Positions 1-12,793 of a stretch of DNA of 64,000 bases are shown in pieces. How positions within the stretch are numbered: position 1 is the first letter of the stretch; the number at the start of each line of letters is the position of its first letter. The notes beneath the pieces were generated by a model that was given only the letters and a program-made list of their open reading frames with translations, was not told where the DNA came from and did not search any database. Made by a program: the position numbers and the translations under genes. Origin of the DNA: Gp6-AA40 sp963818645 (GTDB lineage: Bacteria > Acidobacteriota > Vicinamibacteria > Vicinamibacterales > UBA2999); contig CAWFTF010000020.1 in assembly GCA_963818645.1 (NCBI GenBank), forward strand, positions 1-64,000, given 5' to 3'.

Positions 1-3000
1 CCTGCTCCAGCCGCGCCTGCGCGTCGGCGAATGCGTAGCCGCGGACGAGATCTTCAAACGCCGGCCACTCTGCGTCGGCAAAGACTGGTCGCAGTGCGGC
101 GTGATTGGACTCCAACCATTCGATGGCTGCCGGATCGAGCTCCGAAAGCAATGCTCCTCAGCCTCGCTGCTGCCTCTCGAGACTGAGTGACGTCCACCGG
201 ACCTGCGCTCATCACCGGTGCCTTCGAAGATTCCTGGACATCCGGTCCCGACAGGCTGCGAATCTCAGTCATGACCGGAGTCAGCGCCGCTGTGACGTGC
301 TCGATGGCCGACTGCAGGTGATCGGCTGGCGCGCCGTCTCGAATCGCCTTCTCCAGGGCACCGGCGGTTGACTGAACCTGCGTCGCGCCGATGTTCCCCG
401 CCACTCCCTTGAGCGTGTGCGCAAGCCGCTCGGCGAGCGTGGTCTCGTTCCTCTGGAGCGCGTCGCGGATCTGTTCGCCTGCAGTGGCCTGTTGCGCGGC
501 AAACTGACGGAGCAGCTTCTGATAGAGCGCCTGATTACCGGCAACGCGTGACAACCCGGCCTTCGTATCGAGTGCCGTCTCCGACGAGCCGGCTGGTCGC
601 GTATCTGTTGCCCGGTAGTACCGACCAACGGTCTCGAGCAGACCAACGGGATCGATCGGCTTGGAGATGTGATCGTTCATGCCTGCGGCGAGGCAGCGCT
701 GACGTTCTTCAATCGTCGCGTGTGCCGTCATCGCCACAATCGGGAGATTCACAAAGCGCGAGTCCGCGCGGATCTTCGTTGTCGCCTGATAGCCGTCCAT
801 TTCCGGCATCTGAAGATCCATCAGCACGATGTGGAACGACGTGCCCTCGGCGCTCTTCGAGACTGTCTCGAACGCCTCACGCCCATTGTTTGCAACCGTG
901 ACGGTAGCCCCGGCGTTTTCGAGGAGCTCGATCGCGATCTGCTGATTGATCTCGTTGTCCTCGACCAGCAGAAGCCGGGCGCCGCGCAGCCGTGTGTCCT
1001 GCTCGCCATCGGCTGCTTTGTCCGTGGTCCCGGGATCGTCCGCAAAGACGTTCACCAGCGTGTCGACGATCATCGACCTCGTGACAGGCTTCAGCAGGAA
1101 GCCGTCGAGTTGCAGGCGCTCGGCTTCCTCGCGAACGTCTTCGCGCCCGAACGCCGTGACGAGCACGATCGCCGGCTGGTGCTTCAACGTCTCGTCGCTT
1201 TTGATGTAGCGACTTGCCTGCAGGCCGTCCATCCCCGGCATTCGCCAATCCATGAAGACGATGTCGTAGGGGTCGAGCGAGTCGCGCTCACGGATTGCGG
1301 CGATGGCTTCGCTGCCGGACGGCACGACATCGATTCGCCGGGCGACCGTGTCCAGCGACTCGCGCAGAATCTGGCGAGCGACTTCGTTGTCGTCCACGAC
1401 CAGCGCGTGGAGCTGTGCGAGCTTCGCCGGGACGATTCGTGCCGCGCTCTTCGCTTCGCCGATGCCAAGCCAGAGCGTGAAGTGGAAGGTCGTGCCGACG
1501 CCAGGTTCGCTTTCGAGCCAGATACGCCCGCCCATCAACTCGACGAGCCGGCGGCAGATCGTGAGGCCGAGGCCGGTGCCGCCGTGCTTGCGGGTCGTCG
1601 ACATGTCCGCCTGCGTGAACGGCTGAAAGAGCTTCGCCGACTGCTCGCGCGTCATGCCGATGCCGGTATCGCGCACGGAGCACTTGATCTGCACCTTGCC
1701 GCCGGTGCGTTCGAGCGCCTCGATGTCCACGCGAATCTCGCCGCGTTCGGTGAACTTCACCGCGTTGCCCACGCAGTTGGTCAGAATCTGGCCGAGACGG
1801 ACGGGATCGCCGAGCAGATGCTCCGGGATGCCGGGTGCGACGTGGAACAGGAACTCGAGCCCCTTGTCGTGCGCCTGCTGGGCGGTCAGCGTCGTGACCG
1901 AGGTGATGACGTCATCGATCCGGAAGTCGGTGGTCTCGATGTCGAGGCGTCCGGCCTCGATCTTCGAGAAGTCGAGGATGTCGTTGATGACGGCGAGGAG
2001 CGATGTGCCCGCGTTGTGAATCTTGCTGACGTAATCCCGCTGTTTCGGAGTGAGCTGCGTCTTGAGCGCGAGATGCGAGAGGCCGATGATCGCGTTCATC
2101 GGCGTGCGGATCTCGTGTGTCATGTTCGCAAGGAACATCGACTTCATCTCGGTGGCTTCTTCCGCCTTCTGCTTCGCGCCTTCCAACTCCTCGGCCTGGG
2201 CCGCGAGCTGACCGGCCTGTGCCTGCGTCTGACCGAGCAACTCCTGCGTGTGCAGGTTGCGCTGGAGGATCTCCAGGCTCATGGCGACCACAGGCAGCAC
2301 CTCAGCGATCAGCGATTGCTCTCGCTCGCTGAACGGACGAAGCGAGGCGACTTCGAGCACACCGAGCAGCGCGTCCTTGGACAACACCGGGAAGGCGGTC
2401 GTCTGCGCCGGCGGCGCGTGTCCGACACCCGAGCTGATCTGGAGATAGTTCGCCGGAAGGTTCGTCAGCGTGACGACGGTGAGGCCTCGGGCACATTCAC
2501 CAACCAATCCCTCACCGGTCTTGAACGATCCCGCAGAACCGGCCGTCTCGACCAGGCCGTACGCGGACACGCGATTCAGTTGTGCATGCGTTTCATCGAA
2601 GAGATAGAAACCCGCAACGCCACCGCCGATCATCGGCACGAGGCCCGAGAGAAACCGGCCGCCAAACTCCGCAAGCGAATGCGCGCCCTGCAGCTCTCCC
2701 GTCAACTCGGAGACGTTGGCCTTCACCCATCGCTGCTGATCCATCGCAGCAGCGCCCTGCTTGAGCACGTCAACCGATCGAGCAAGACCGCCCGTTTCGT
2801 CTTCGTTATCAACGAACGGCACGGCCTTGCCATAGTCGCCGGCAGCGATTGTCTTCACCGACGTCTCGAGCGCACGGATCGGCGTGACGATCCGGCGGAA
2901 TGTGAGGAAGCCAAGCAGGCCCGTTACGAGAAGGGCCGCCGAATTGGCGATCAGCATGTCGCGACGGAACCGATTGATGACAGCGAGCGACTCCTGCCCG

Positions 3001-3518
3001 GCAGCGGTGGCCGCCTGCTGGTCGAGCGCAATCCACTCGTTCGACACTCCGCTGAGCCTGAACCCGAGATCACTGACCCGGCCGTTGAGCAGCGCGACCG
3101 CTTCAACGGAATGGCCCTCGTTCACGAGCAGCATCGATTGCTTCGCGTCGGTGATCCACTCGCGGCTGAGGGACTGATACTCACCAAGGAGGCGGCGCTC
3201 CCTGTCGCCGAGGACGAGGCTGTCGGCATACGTCGCCAGCAAACGCACCACATCCTGCTCGTCGTCGTCGAACGCTGCTCTGGCCGCGCGTCTCTGGGCG
3301 TCTGTCGTCGCCAGCAGGTAGCTGCGCACGTTGACGCGCAATTCGGCGAAGCCGCGCGACAGGTTGCCGAGGGTGGCGAGCGCGGTGATGCGGGATTCGG
3401 CGACGAACCGGCTGCGCTCCTCGATTTCAGCGAGCTGCAGGCGCGAGAAGACACCAAGACCGAGCAGCGCCACGAGCGGCACCGTCAAGAGGACAATCAG
3501 GCGCTTGGCGATCGTCAC
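1..3518 (-). CDS. Hybrid sensor histidine kinase (HAMP-GAF-HisKA-HATPase-REC-REC-HPt), frameshifted near its C-terminus and cut by the left edge
   Basis: Membrane-bound phosphorelay kinase. It starts with GTG at 3518. Seen: membrane helix at residues 7-25, a roughly 160-residue helical periplasmic sensor, second helix about 188-208, HAMP to about 260, GAF about 285-415, then a short coiled coil. The HisKA phospho-histidine is H468 (MTHEIRTPMN); the ATPase has its G boxes at 617-655. Two receiver domains follow (phospho-Asp D757 and D901), then an HPt domain (H1034, AHTLKG). After about residue 1122 (near position 152) the frame is lost. In the +1 frame a sensible tail resumes (ELDPAAIEWLE, then AEWPAFEDLVRGYAF) and stays open through position 1, so the real stop lies outside the window. 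The likely cause is one extra base near 150. The target is unknown, since no separate response regulator adjoins it. Family assignment is secure; the ligand is unknown. Confidence 0.9.
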
Positions 3519-3830
3519 GTCCGGACACTGTCACGTGGCAAGCGGCATGCCTACGCCGCACGGCGAAACGCGCGCGGATCGCTAGGCCGTTGGCTCGGGA
3601 TCGATCGACGGTGTCGAGGCGCATCGTGGGAACTACTGCCGATTGGAGGCCCTCCGGAATAACGGAGGCAGCGTCCATTTGTCGGCGGCGGCACTCGCCG
3701 GCGATTCCTGCATTTTCAAAGATGTTTACCCGCGCCAGTGGAGCAAGATTGAGGGCATCAGGTGTGCTCAGGCACAGCGCTCGAGACCCCACGCCGCCGC
3801 CGCGTGTGATGACGGTCAGAAGGACAGACC
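3519..3830. other. Intergenic region between the divergent hybrid kinase and GH63-like gene
   Basis: This 312-base gap separates the kinase start (minus strand) from the glucosidase start (plus strand), so it should hold both promoters. I see no convincing ORF, RNA gene or clear sigma-70 hexamer pair. The one clear structure is an 18-base inverted repeat at 3651-3668, listed separately. An AGAAGGACAG stretch just before 3831 can serve as ribosome binding site for the plus-strand gene. Confidence 0.5.
3651..3668. promoter_or_regulatory. Inverted repeat CCTCCG-6-CGGAGG, candidate operator
   Basis: Perfect 6-base arms (3651-3656 and 3663-3668) flank the spacer GAATAA, 162 bases before the glucosidase start. 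A near-identical arrangement, CTCCG-AAATAG-CGGAG, lies at 16145-16160 upstream of the mtrA-like gene. Both spacers read RAATAR. Sharing of arms, spacing and spacer between two operon-leading gaps suggests a regulator binding site; the regulator is unknown. Confidence 0.4.
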
Positions 3831-6595
<2,765 letters not shown>

Positions 6596-6602
<7 letters not shown>

Positions 6603-7384
6603 GAGCCGGCCATCCGATGAAGGATGCGCCGGGGATCGCTGTCGAAGTGATAGAGCTTCGCGACCTCGATTCGCCGCGCGAGTGAGCTGCACACCACGAT
6701 CGCGGCGAGCGTGCCCGCAAGTGGGCCGACCCAATAGATCCACCATCCGTCCCAGCGGCCGGAGATGAGCGCCGGCCCGAACGTGCGCGCGGGATTCGTG
6801 CTCGTACCCGAGAGCGCCGTTTCGAGAGTCACCATCACCGCGTAGAGCGGTGGCATCAGGAAGGGCGTAAAGCGACGCAGGCCTCGAAAGCCGATGAAGA
6901 TGCACAGCCCGGCCACGAGAGCGAAGGTCGTCACCACTTCTCCGAGCAGCGCATCGATCGGCATATAGCCTTCGCCGGGAACCGTCGCGCCAAAATCGAC
7001 GCTTCGCCCCATCGCGCCCCACGCCAGGAGCGGAAGCGAGCCGAGTGCGGCTCCAACGAGTTGCGCGCATACGTAGCCGATCGCCGTTCGTGCGTCGAGC
7101 TTCTGCATCAACCAGAAGCCGAGCGTCACAGCGGGATTGATGTGCGCGCCGCTCACTTTCCCGACCTGGCGACAGCGCAATCGATCCACCGACACAACCG
7201 AACAGGAAACCGGTGACCATGCGTCGCAACACGACGCTGGGCAGAAGGCGCTCCATCGGGCTGCCACGCGCCGAACATGAAGATGACAACGGAGAGGCCG
7301 CCGAGCACGAGCAGCGCCGTCCCAATCGCCTCGGAGACGATACAGTTGCCGCCGATGCTCCCGTGACGCCTGGTCTTGCGACAT
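6596..7384 (-). pseudogene. Aquaporin (MIP family), two or three frameshifts in its N-terminal half
   Basis: Six-helix channel for water or small neutral solutes. Both NPA boxes are visible: SGAHINPAVTLGF in the first half-helix and SGTSTNPARTFGPAL in the second. From about 7165 to the stop at 6596 one frame is intact. Upstream, GSPMERLLPSVVLRRMVTGFLFG lies in a second frame (about 7262-7165) and the first helix, IVSEAIGTALLVLGGLSVVI, in a third (about 7375-7265). Joins near 7263 (FGA-GSPM) and 7165 (LSP-VGKV) are each cured by removing one base. The ATG at 7384 is also one base out of frame with the first helix, which would need a third extra base. It overlaps the convergent glucosidase end by 7 bases and follows the amylase gene by 16. 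Water versus glycerol selectivity cannot be judged. Confidence 0.82.
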
Positions 7385-7400
7385 GAAATGAGTCCGCGAA

Positions 7401-8866
7401 TTACTGCGTCATCTCGAAGACGTGATAGCCCCAGGGCGGCAGGTCGAGGTAGAGCCCATGGGCGGCGAGATCCGTATCAGCGCGATCGTAGACGGCCGAA
7501 CCCATCGCGTCAGTGAAGCGCACGGAGCGACCGTCTACTCCGTCGAGCGGCAGCCGGACATAGCACTGGCTCTGATGATCGGCGTAGTTCACGGCCACGA
7601 GCACGCGGCCGCTGGCACCCTGCCACGAGAACGCCACGAAGCTGTCCCACGTCCAGTTGCCGTCCCACGCAGGCACACATTCGAGCACGCGCCAGTCGCC
7701 CTCGCGAAGGGCCGGCCGGCGCAGAACCGAGAGCAGCCGATCGTAGAACTGCCGCAACGACTCGTTCGGCGCCTCGATCGGCGCGCGGACCAGGTGCGGC
7801 GAAATCCGCTTCACGCGCCCCTCGAACTGCCCCTGATGAAAGAAGCGCAGTCCTGGTGAAAGAAACGTGATGACCGCCGCCGCCTCGTGAACGGGCGGAC
7901 CAAATGTCGCCGCCGCACGCGGCTCGTCGTGGTTCTCGAGAAACCTCGCCAGCCTGTTCTGAAAGTCGAGGCCGGCGTAAAAGTGTTCGCGAACCGGTCG
8001 TGCGTGACCGTCGCGGAGACGATCGTAGAGCCGCTTGTCGTAGGTGTAGTTGAATCCCTCCTGCTGCAGCGTCCACTCGAGGTCCCAATAGACTTCGGCC
8101 ATGAAGCAGAAGTCGCTGACGTGCTCGCGCACGCTTCGGATCACCCGCGGCCAGAACGGCTGTGGACGACGGCCCCAGGTGCGTTCGAAAACATCGGGCA
8201 GGACCAGCATCGCCATGTCGCAGCGGACTCCGTCACACTGACCGGCGATCTTCTGGAGCGCGGCGAGCATGGCGCCCTGCGTCGTGGGATTGCTGTAGTC
8301 GAGTTGCAGCGTGTCGGGCCAGCCAGGAAAGAACGGGTCGCGCCCGTGCGCGAGAATCACATCACCACCTGCACGCGACACCCTGGTGTAGTTGTGCGGC
8401 TCGCGCTCGAGGTCGGCCTGGGTTCCTGAGATGTAGTACTCGGGATCGAGCTGCACCCACGGATGATCGAGCGCCGTGTGATTCGGCACGAAGTCGAGCA
8501 TCAGCTTCAGGTTTCGATCGCGAAGGCGATCGCGAAGGCGAGCGAGTGCTGCGTCACCACCAAGGCGCGTATGCACCGAGTAGCCGGTGATCGCAAATCC
8601 CGACCCGGCGATGTCCTCTTCACGGAGATCGGGCAGGGTCTGTTCGAACTCGTGCCGCCATTCGGGATTGCTGCGCGACGCCTGCGCCCGGCAGCACCGG
8701 TCTGCCAGACGCTCAGCAGCCAGACCCAGTCGAATCCCATTCGAGCGAGGCTGTCCAGTGCCGCGTCCGGAACGTCGTCCAATGTGGCTGGCCGGCCGAG
8801 CTCGCCGGCGAGCGCGGTCAGCCAGACTCTGGTGTTGATCTGAAACAGCGACGGGTAACGTGCCAT
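7401..8866 (-). CDS. Alpha-amylase family (GH13) protein, one frameshift near 8685
   Basis: TIM-barrel alpha-glucan-active enzyme of the cytoplasmic GH13 type. The N-terminus (MARYPSLFQINTRVWLTAL, then FDWVWLLSVWQTG) runs from 8866 to about 8685. The protein resumes in another frame as SRSNPEWRHEFEQ and SGFAITGYSVHTRLGG, continuing to 7401. This junction has the opposite sense to all others in the window, one base missing. GH13 landmarks: LMLDFVPNHTALDHPWV (region I), DGVRCDMAML (region II, candidate nucleophile Asp), MAEVYWDLE (region III, acid/base Glu) and LENHDEPRAA (region IV). A C-terminal beta-domain ends WGYHVFEMTQ. Restored length is about 488 residues. It follows DUF2950 by 13 bases and precedes the aquaporin by 16, so it is probably in their transcript. 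The exact specificity is unknown. Confidence 0.82.
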
Positions 8867-8879
8867 GCCGCGGGACCGG

Positions 8880-9812
8880 CTATTGCGTCACCCGCCATGA
8901 AGAGTCCGGATTGTACGCGGTCATCTTCCGAGCGGCCGCATCCGTGCCCGGGCCAAGATTCTTCTCGCGCACGACGCCGTCCTGATTGACGATGAACGTC
9001 ATGATGCCGGTGACGTCGTATTGCGCCGGCCACGCGACGAGTGCGAACCCACCGGACATCTCGCCCTTGACGACGTAGCTTTTGGCCCCGCCCTGCGCAG
9101 CCGATCCCTGCGCGGTCAGGATCTTGAAGTAGTAACCATGAAATGGCGCCGGCTGGGTGCCCTGACCTCCGAGCGGGCGTCCTTCTGCCGCGGCCTGCGC
9201 CACCACGTCTCCCAGCGGACTTCGCTTCTGCCCACGCGTCGTCGGCCAGTACAAGCCGTTCTCTTTGCCCGGGTCGCTCTGGAACTTCGCTGCATGCAGT
9301 CCGGCGGGCTTCCCGTCGTGTCCCGCCTCCGCGTAGCGCCGTTGAGCGGTGACATAGGCGCGCGTCGCATCGATCACCGCAAGTTCGTTGCGTCCGATTC
9401 GCCGCGCCAGCACTTCCTCTTTTCCTGCGGCCGTATCGAACCGCCACCCGTTGCCGGCCTTCACGAGAGGCACCGGAAATGGCCAGTCTTCATTGCCGAT
9501 CACCAGCGTCTTGCGATCGGGAGCAGCGTCCTCGAGATGCCACTTCTCACGCACGGCGACGGTGAACACCTGCTGATTCTGACGCGCGATCGCCGGTTCA
9601 GAGGAGTCAATCAACTCTTTTCCCCCAGGCCCGAAGATCTCCAGCAACGACTCGAGGTTTCCGGCCTTGACCGTCTCAATCAACGCTTTTACCGCATCCT
9701 CAGGCGTCGGGAATGTTCGCTCGGTCTTCGTCTGTGCGAGCACGACACCCGTCAACAGACCTGCGCTCAGGAGCGCGACGGCTGCGATGCGACGACGCAG
9801 ATAGGTGCTCAT
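8880..9812 (-). CDS. DUF2950 family exported protein
   Basis: Protein of unknown function matching the DUF2950 family by its overall pattern: FPTPEDAVKALIETVKAGNLESLLEIFGP near the N-terminus, GYYFKILTAQG in the middle and YDVTGIMTFIVNQDGVVREKNLG near the end. The start is taken at 9812 because it leads straight into a signal peptide (MSTYLRRRIAAVALLSAGLL, cleavage about VVLAQ). An upstream ATG at 9839 would overlap the DUF3300 stop as ATGA and stays possible. About 310 residues. DUF3300 and DUF2950 commonly sit side by side, as here, and probably act together in the envelope, but no activity is established. Confidence 0.87.
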   Translation of the reverse strand: MSTYLRRRIAAVALLSAGLLTGVVLAQTKTERTFPTPEDAVKALIETVKAGNLESLLEIFGPGGKELIDSSEPAIARQNQQVFTVAVREKWHLEDAAPDRKTLVIGNEDWPFPVPLVKAGNGWRFDTAAGKEEVLARRIGRNELAVIDATRAYVTAQRRYAEAGHDGKPAGLHAAKFQSDPGKENGLYWPTTRGQKRSPLGDVVAQAAAEGRPLGGQGTQPAPFHGYYFKILTAQGSAAQGGAKSYVVKGEMSGGFALVAWPAQYDVTGIMTFIVNQDGVVREKNLGPGTDAAARKMTAYNPDSSWRVTQ

Positions 9813-9835
9813 ACCAATCGCCTCTCGAATGCGAG

Positions 9836-11035
9836 TCATCGACGACGACCGCCGCCGCCACCGCCGCCACGCGAGGCGCCGCGGCTGCTTTGGCCGCGAG
9901 AGCTCGATGCGCGCTGCGATGAGCCGCTCGAGTAACCGGAGAATGCGTCAGAGCGAGTGCCGCTGCTGCCGCTGCTGCTGGCGCGCGGGGTCGCGGACTG
10001 AGTCGTCCGGCTTCCCTCGCCATAGCCTCTCGCCTCAGCGCTGCCGGTGCGATCGGTGGTGCGTTGTGTCGATGCGGTCTGCGCCGAAGCGCCTTGTCCC
10101 TGACGCTCCTGGGCCCGCTGCTGCGCCTGAGCCTTCTGCTCAGACGTCGCCGCCGGTCGGTTCTCCTGACGCTCCGTGCGCTGCTCCTGCGTATTCTCAC
10201 GACGGTCGGTTCGTTCCTCGGTGAGATCCTCGCGGTGATCGATCCAGTCTTCCCGGGCGTCTTCACGATGGTCGTAGTAGTCATCCCAGGCGTCGTTGTA
10301 CATGTAGCCGCCACCGTGCCAGCCATAGGGACCGTAGTAGTAGTTGTTGTCCATGGCCGCGCCGATCGCGATGCCCGCGGTGAATCCAATCAGACCCGCG
10401 GCGACGGCGACCTCGGCATCGTTGTCTTCCTGAACAATCACGGTGGTGTTCGTGACGGGTGGCTGGGTATAGACCACCTGCGTGTTGTACTGCGGGACGT
10501 AGATGATCTGCGGATTCGTTGGCTCGATGACGATCACCTGTTCACCGCTCGACGTCGTCTTGGTCTCGACCTCCTGCTGCTCGTTGCTCTTCAGCGTCCC
10601 GACGGTCTGGGCCTGCTTCCTGAGCTTCTGAATGGTCGCAAAGACCGCCGTCTTGTCCTTGGTAAACGATTGCCCCAGCACCACGGTCCAGGCAATCTGC
10701 TCGGCCATCTTCGCGACGACCTGAGGAAAGAGCGCCAGGGCCACGAAACTGGCATCGAACCCAGCTTTCACTGCCGCGTCCTGCAACGGCGTGCCTTTCA
10801 GCGTCGCATTGGTTTTCAGCCACTTATCGAGTTCCGCCACTTTCGGCGGATCCTGCGCGCTCATCAGAATCTGCGCGAGCAGCGCGTCTGGATACAGGGC
10901 GATCGGAGCCAATAGCTGATCGAGCGTGGCCGTCGGGAGTTGCGCCGACGTCTGCGCGCTCGCGGTGACCTGATCCCTTGCCGGACTACACGCCACGAAC
11001 AACACCAGCGTTCCAGCAATCATGCGCGTCTTCAT
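9836..11035 (-). CDS. DUF3300 lipoprotein with Ser/Gly-rich tail
   Basis: Envelope protein of unknown function. I start it at 11035 because MKTRMIAGTLVLFVACSPA is a good lipoprotein signal (lipobox FVAC). The DUF3300 core is clear: LDQLLAPIALYPDALLAQILMSAQDPP, then KDKTAVFATIQKLRKQAQ and IYVPQYNTQVVY. A glycine/tyrosine-rich stretch follows (NNYYYGPYGWHGGG), then an Arg/Asp-rich charged segment and a low-complexity tail rich in Ser, Gly and Arg that ends in seven Gly and three Arg. About 399 residues. Ten bases after the NapC-like cytochrome and directly before DUF2950, which suggests cotranscription with the electron-transfer genes. Confidence 0.87.
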   Translation of the reverse strand: MKTRMIAGTLVLFVACSPARDQVTASAQTSAQLPTATLDQLLAPIALYPDALLAQILMSAQDPPKVAELDKWLKTNATLKGTPLQDAAVKAGFDASFVALALFPQVVAKMAEQIAWTVVLGQSFTKDKTAVFATIQKLRKQAQTVGTLKSNEQQEVETKTTSSGEQVIVIEPTNPQIIYVPQYNTQVVYTQPPVTNTTVIVQEDNDAEVAVAAGLIGFTAGIAIGAAMDNNYYYGPYGWHGGGYMYNDAWDDYYDHREDAREDWIDHREDLTEERTDRRENTQEQRTERQENRPAATSEQKAQAQQRAQERQGQGASAQTASTQRTTDRTGSAEARGYGEGSRTTQSATPRASSSGSSGTRSDAFSGYSSGSSQRASSSRGQSSRGASRGGGGGGGRRR

Positions 11036-11045
11036 AAGTCCACTT

Positions 11046-12401
11046 TTACTCAAGCTGTTTGTGACACATCTCGCAATCAGCACTGATCGTAGTCCCATCC
11101 TTCGCAGTATGCGATTCGTCGTGACACCGGAAACAACCGTTCGATGTCGTGTGGCCCTTGTTGTCCGGGTAGCTCCCGAAGGAGACCTTCATCGTAGGGA
11201 ACACGCTACGGCGATACACCTCCTGAACGCCCGACACGCTGCGGGCGACGGCTTGCGGATCACCAGAGCCGGCTTGCGATGCGTAGAAATTTCGGAGACC
11301 CTCGTCGATCGCACGCAGCGCGGCATCCTGATCGGGGTACGACGCCGTCACGAGGCGGATACCTTCGCGCCGCACGAACGGAAGATCGCGACTGACACGC
11401 GCCGCCGCGATCGCACCATCCACGGCGCCCTCAGGCGTCGGCGAAATCGGGTGACCGACGGTGTTGTGGCAATCGATGCAGTCCATGGTGCGCCGCTGAC
11501 CGTCGCGGATTTGCTGCTCTGTCGTGTCCGGGGCGACGTACTCCTTCACCTGCCCACCGGCGTCCGTCACCCGGACGTATGGAATCGTCTGGCGCTCAGC
11601 ATCTGTCGCGATGTACTCGATCTTGATATTCGGGTTGGCGTGCCAGTGAATGGCTTTCGGTGAGGACGCCGTCCGGCTCACGTGCATCTGCAGCACTGTG
11701 GTCGTCTCGGCATTCGCTTCGTCGTCTCCGTACGCATGAATCGTGCGGATGCGATCGCCAACCACACGCCCGGGCGTGTGGCATGTGGCGCAGGTCTGCG
11801 CCTGCGCTCCCGCCGGCATCTCGGCGCCAGGAGGAACCGGCCGCGGGTACGAATTCACTGATACGTGCAGGAGCTGCCGCACGCCAGACAGTTTGGCGTG
11901 GAGGAATCCAGACGCACCCTCGCCGATATGGCAATCAACGCAGGCGACACGCGCGTGTGGCCCGGCCTGCCATGCGGTGAACTGCGGCTGCATCGGCGTG
12001 TGGCACACCTGTCCGCAGAAGGTTGGCGACTCCATCCAGTGCAGCGTGCCGTATCCCGCGAGCAGGACGATGACGATGTTGACGGCGGTGAGCGCCGTGA
12101 TCACCAGCGTCGTTCGCCGGACGCTGGCGTTCCTGAAATCGAACACCGGCCAGTCTGAAGCGGCGTTCGGGTGTTTGCGAAGGCGGCGCTGCTCCAGCCA
12201 CATGCCTAGCGGGATCAGCAGCAGGCCGACGATGAACGCCGCAGGAATGGCAATGAAGACGACGAGCCCTGCGTACGGGTTGACGAGCCAACCCGCGAGC
12301 ACCGCGATCACCAGCGCGATGAACAGCGCCGCTGACGCCGTCGTCAGGAGCGCGCCGATGATCGCGAGCGGGTGACGGGCGAGCGCTCGAGAGAAGGCCA
12401 C
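11046..12401 (-). CDS. NapC/NirT-like multiheme membrane cytochrome c (candidate quinol dehydrogenase)
   Basis: Likely moves electrons between the quinone pool and periplasmic cytochromes, the role of CymA in known systems. Three hydrophobic segments at about residues 12-38, 42-68 and 98-120 come before the heme domain; NapC/NirT proteins usually have one. Heme sites in order: CGQVCH (a CX3CH variant), CVDCH, CATCH, CIDCH, CFRCH and CEMCH, so five standard sites plus one unusual. The first heme segment, MESPTFCGQVCHTPMQPQFTAW, has the NapC-type Met and surrounding residues. 451 residues. It lies 7 bases after the monoheme cytochrome and belongs to the mtrA-mtrB operon. Direction of electron flow (metal reduction or oxidation) cannot be decided from sequence. 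Confidence 0.85.
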   Translation of the reverse strand: MAFSRALARHPLAIIGALLTTASAALFIALVIAVLAGWLVNPYAGLVVFIAIPAAFIVGLLLIPLGMWLEQRRLRKHPNAASDWPVFDFRNASVRRTTLVITALTAVNIVIVLLAGYGTLHWMESPTFCGQVCHTPMQPQFTAWQAGPHARVACVDCHIGEGASGFLHAKLSGVRQLLHVSVNSYPRPVPPGAEMPAGAQAQTCATCHTPGRVVGDRIRTIHAYGDDEANAETTTVLQMHVSRTASSPKAIHWHANPNIKIEYIATDAERQTIPYVRVTDAGGQVKEYVAPDTTEQQIRDGQRRTMDCIDCHNTVGHPISPTPEGAVDGAIAAARVSRDLPFVRREGIRLVTASYPDQDAALRAIDEGLRNFYASQAGSGDPQAVARSVSGVQEVYRRSVFPTMKVSFGSYPDNKGHTTSNGCFRCHDESHTAKDGTTISADCEMCHKQLE

Positions 12402-12408
12402 GAATCTC

Positions 12409-12765
12409 CTATTTCAGGCTCTGCATGTACGCGACCAGCGCGTCGATGTCTGCCGCAGGCAGCTTGGCATACCGGTCAGGCATGGGCGGCTTCTTCTGGG
12501 AGTTCGCCTTGGTCGTCATCTCCTTCGGGTTGGTAATCCACTGACGTGTTTCGGCGGCTGAAATCTTTGCTCCGACGCCGTCGAGCGGATTCGCCTTGCC
12601 GCCCTTGCCGGCGATGGAGTGGCACACCGAACACTTCTGAGCGGTGTAGACCTGTTCTCCCTTCTTCGGATCGCCCTGGGCGGCAGCCGGACGCGACATC
12701 GCCATGAGTGCGACGAAGATGATGGCGATCGTGAGCAGGTTTCCTGTAGTCCTAACTGTCTTCAT
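12409..12765 (-). CDS. Small periplasmic monoheme cytochrome c
   Basis: Class I cytochrome c of 118 residues. A signal peptide (MKTVRTTGNLLTIAIIFVALMAM, cleavage about AAAQG) precedes GEQVYTAQKCSVCHSIAGKGG with one CXXCH. The distal Met is probably in KKPPMPDRYAKLP, followed by the usual C-terminal helix (ADIDALVAYMQSLK). It sits between the porin and the NapC-like gene, so it probably shuttles electrons across the periplasm between the membrane quinol dehydrogenase and the decaheme protein. The start at 12765 follows GGAGGCTTCC. Confidence 0.9.
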   Translation of the reverse strand: MKTVRTTGNLLTIAIIFVALMAMSRPAAAQGDPKKGEQVYTAQKCSVCHSIAGKGGKANPLDGVGAKISAAETRQWITNPKEMTTKANSQKKPPMPDRYAKLPAADIDALVAYMQSLK

Positions 12766-12793
12766 GGAAGCCTCCAGGCGCGACGTGGGAGTT

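Noticed and set aside
669..3662. Very long plus-strand open frame (about 997 codons) opposite the hybrid kinase
   Set aside because: It is the antisense shadow of the kinase. It is rich in Arg, Asp and Glu in the pattern produced by high-GC antisense frames and has no domain.
3669..3830. Sigma-54 promoter upstream of the glucosidase or the mtrA-like gene
   Set aside because: No GG and GC pair with the required 10-base spacing and flanking consensus was found in either gap.
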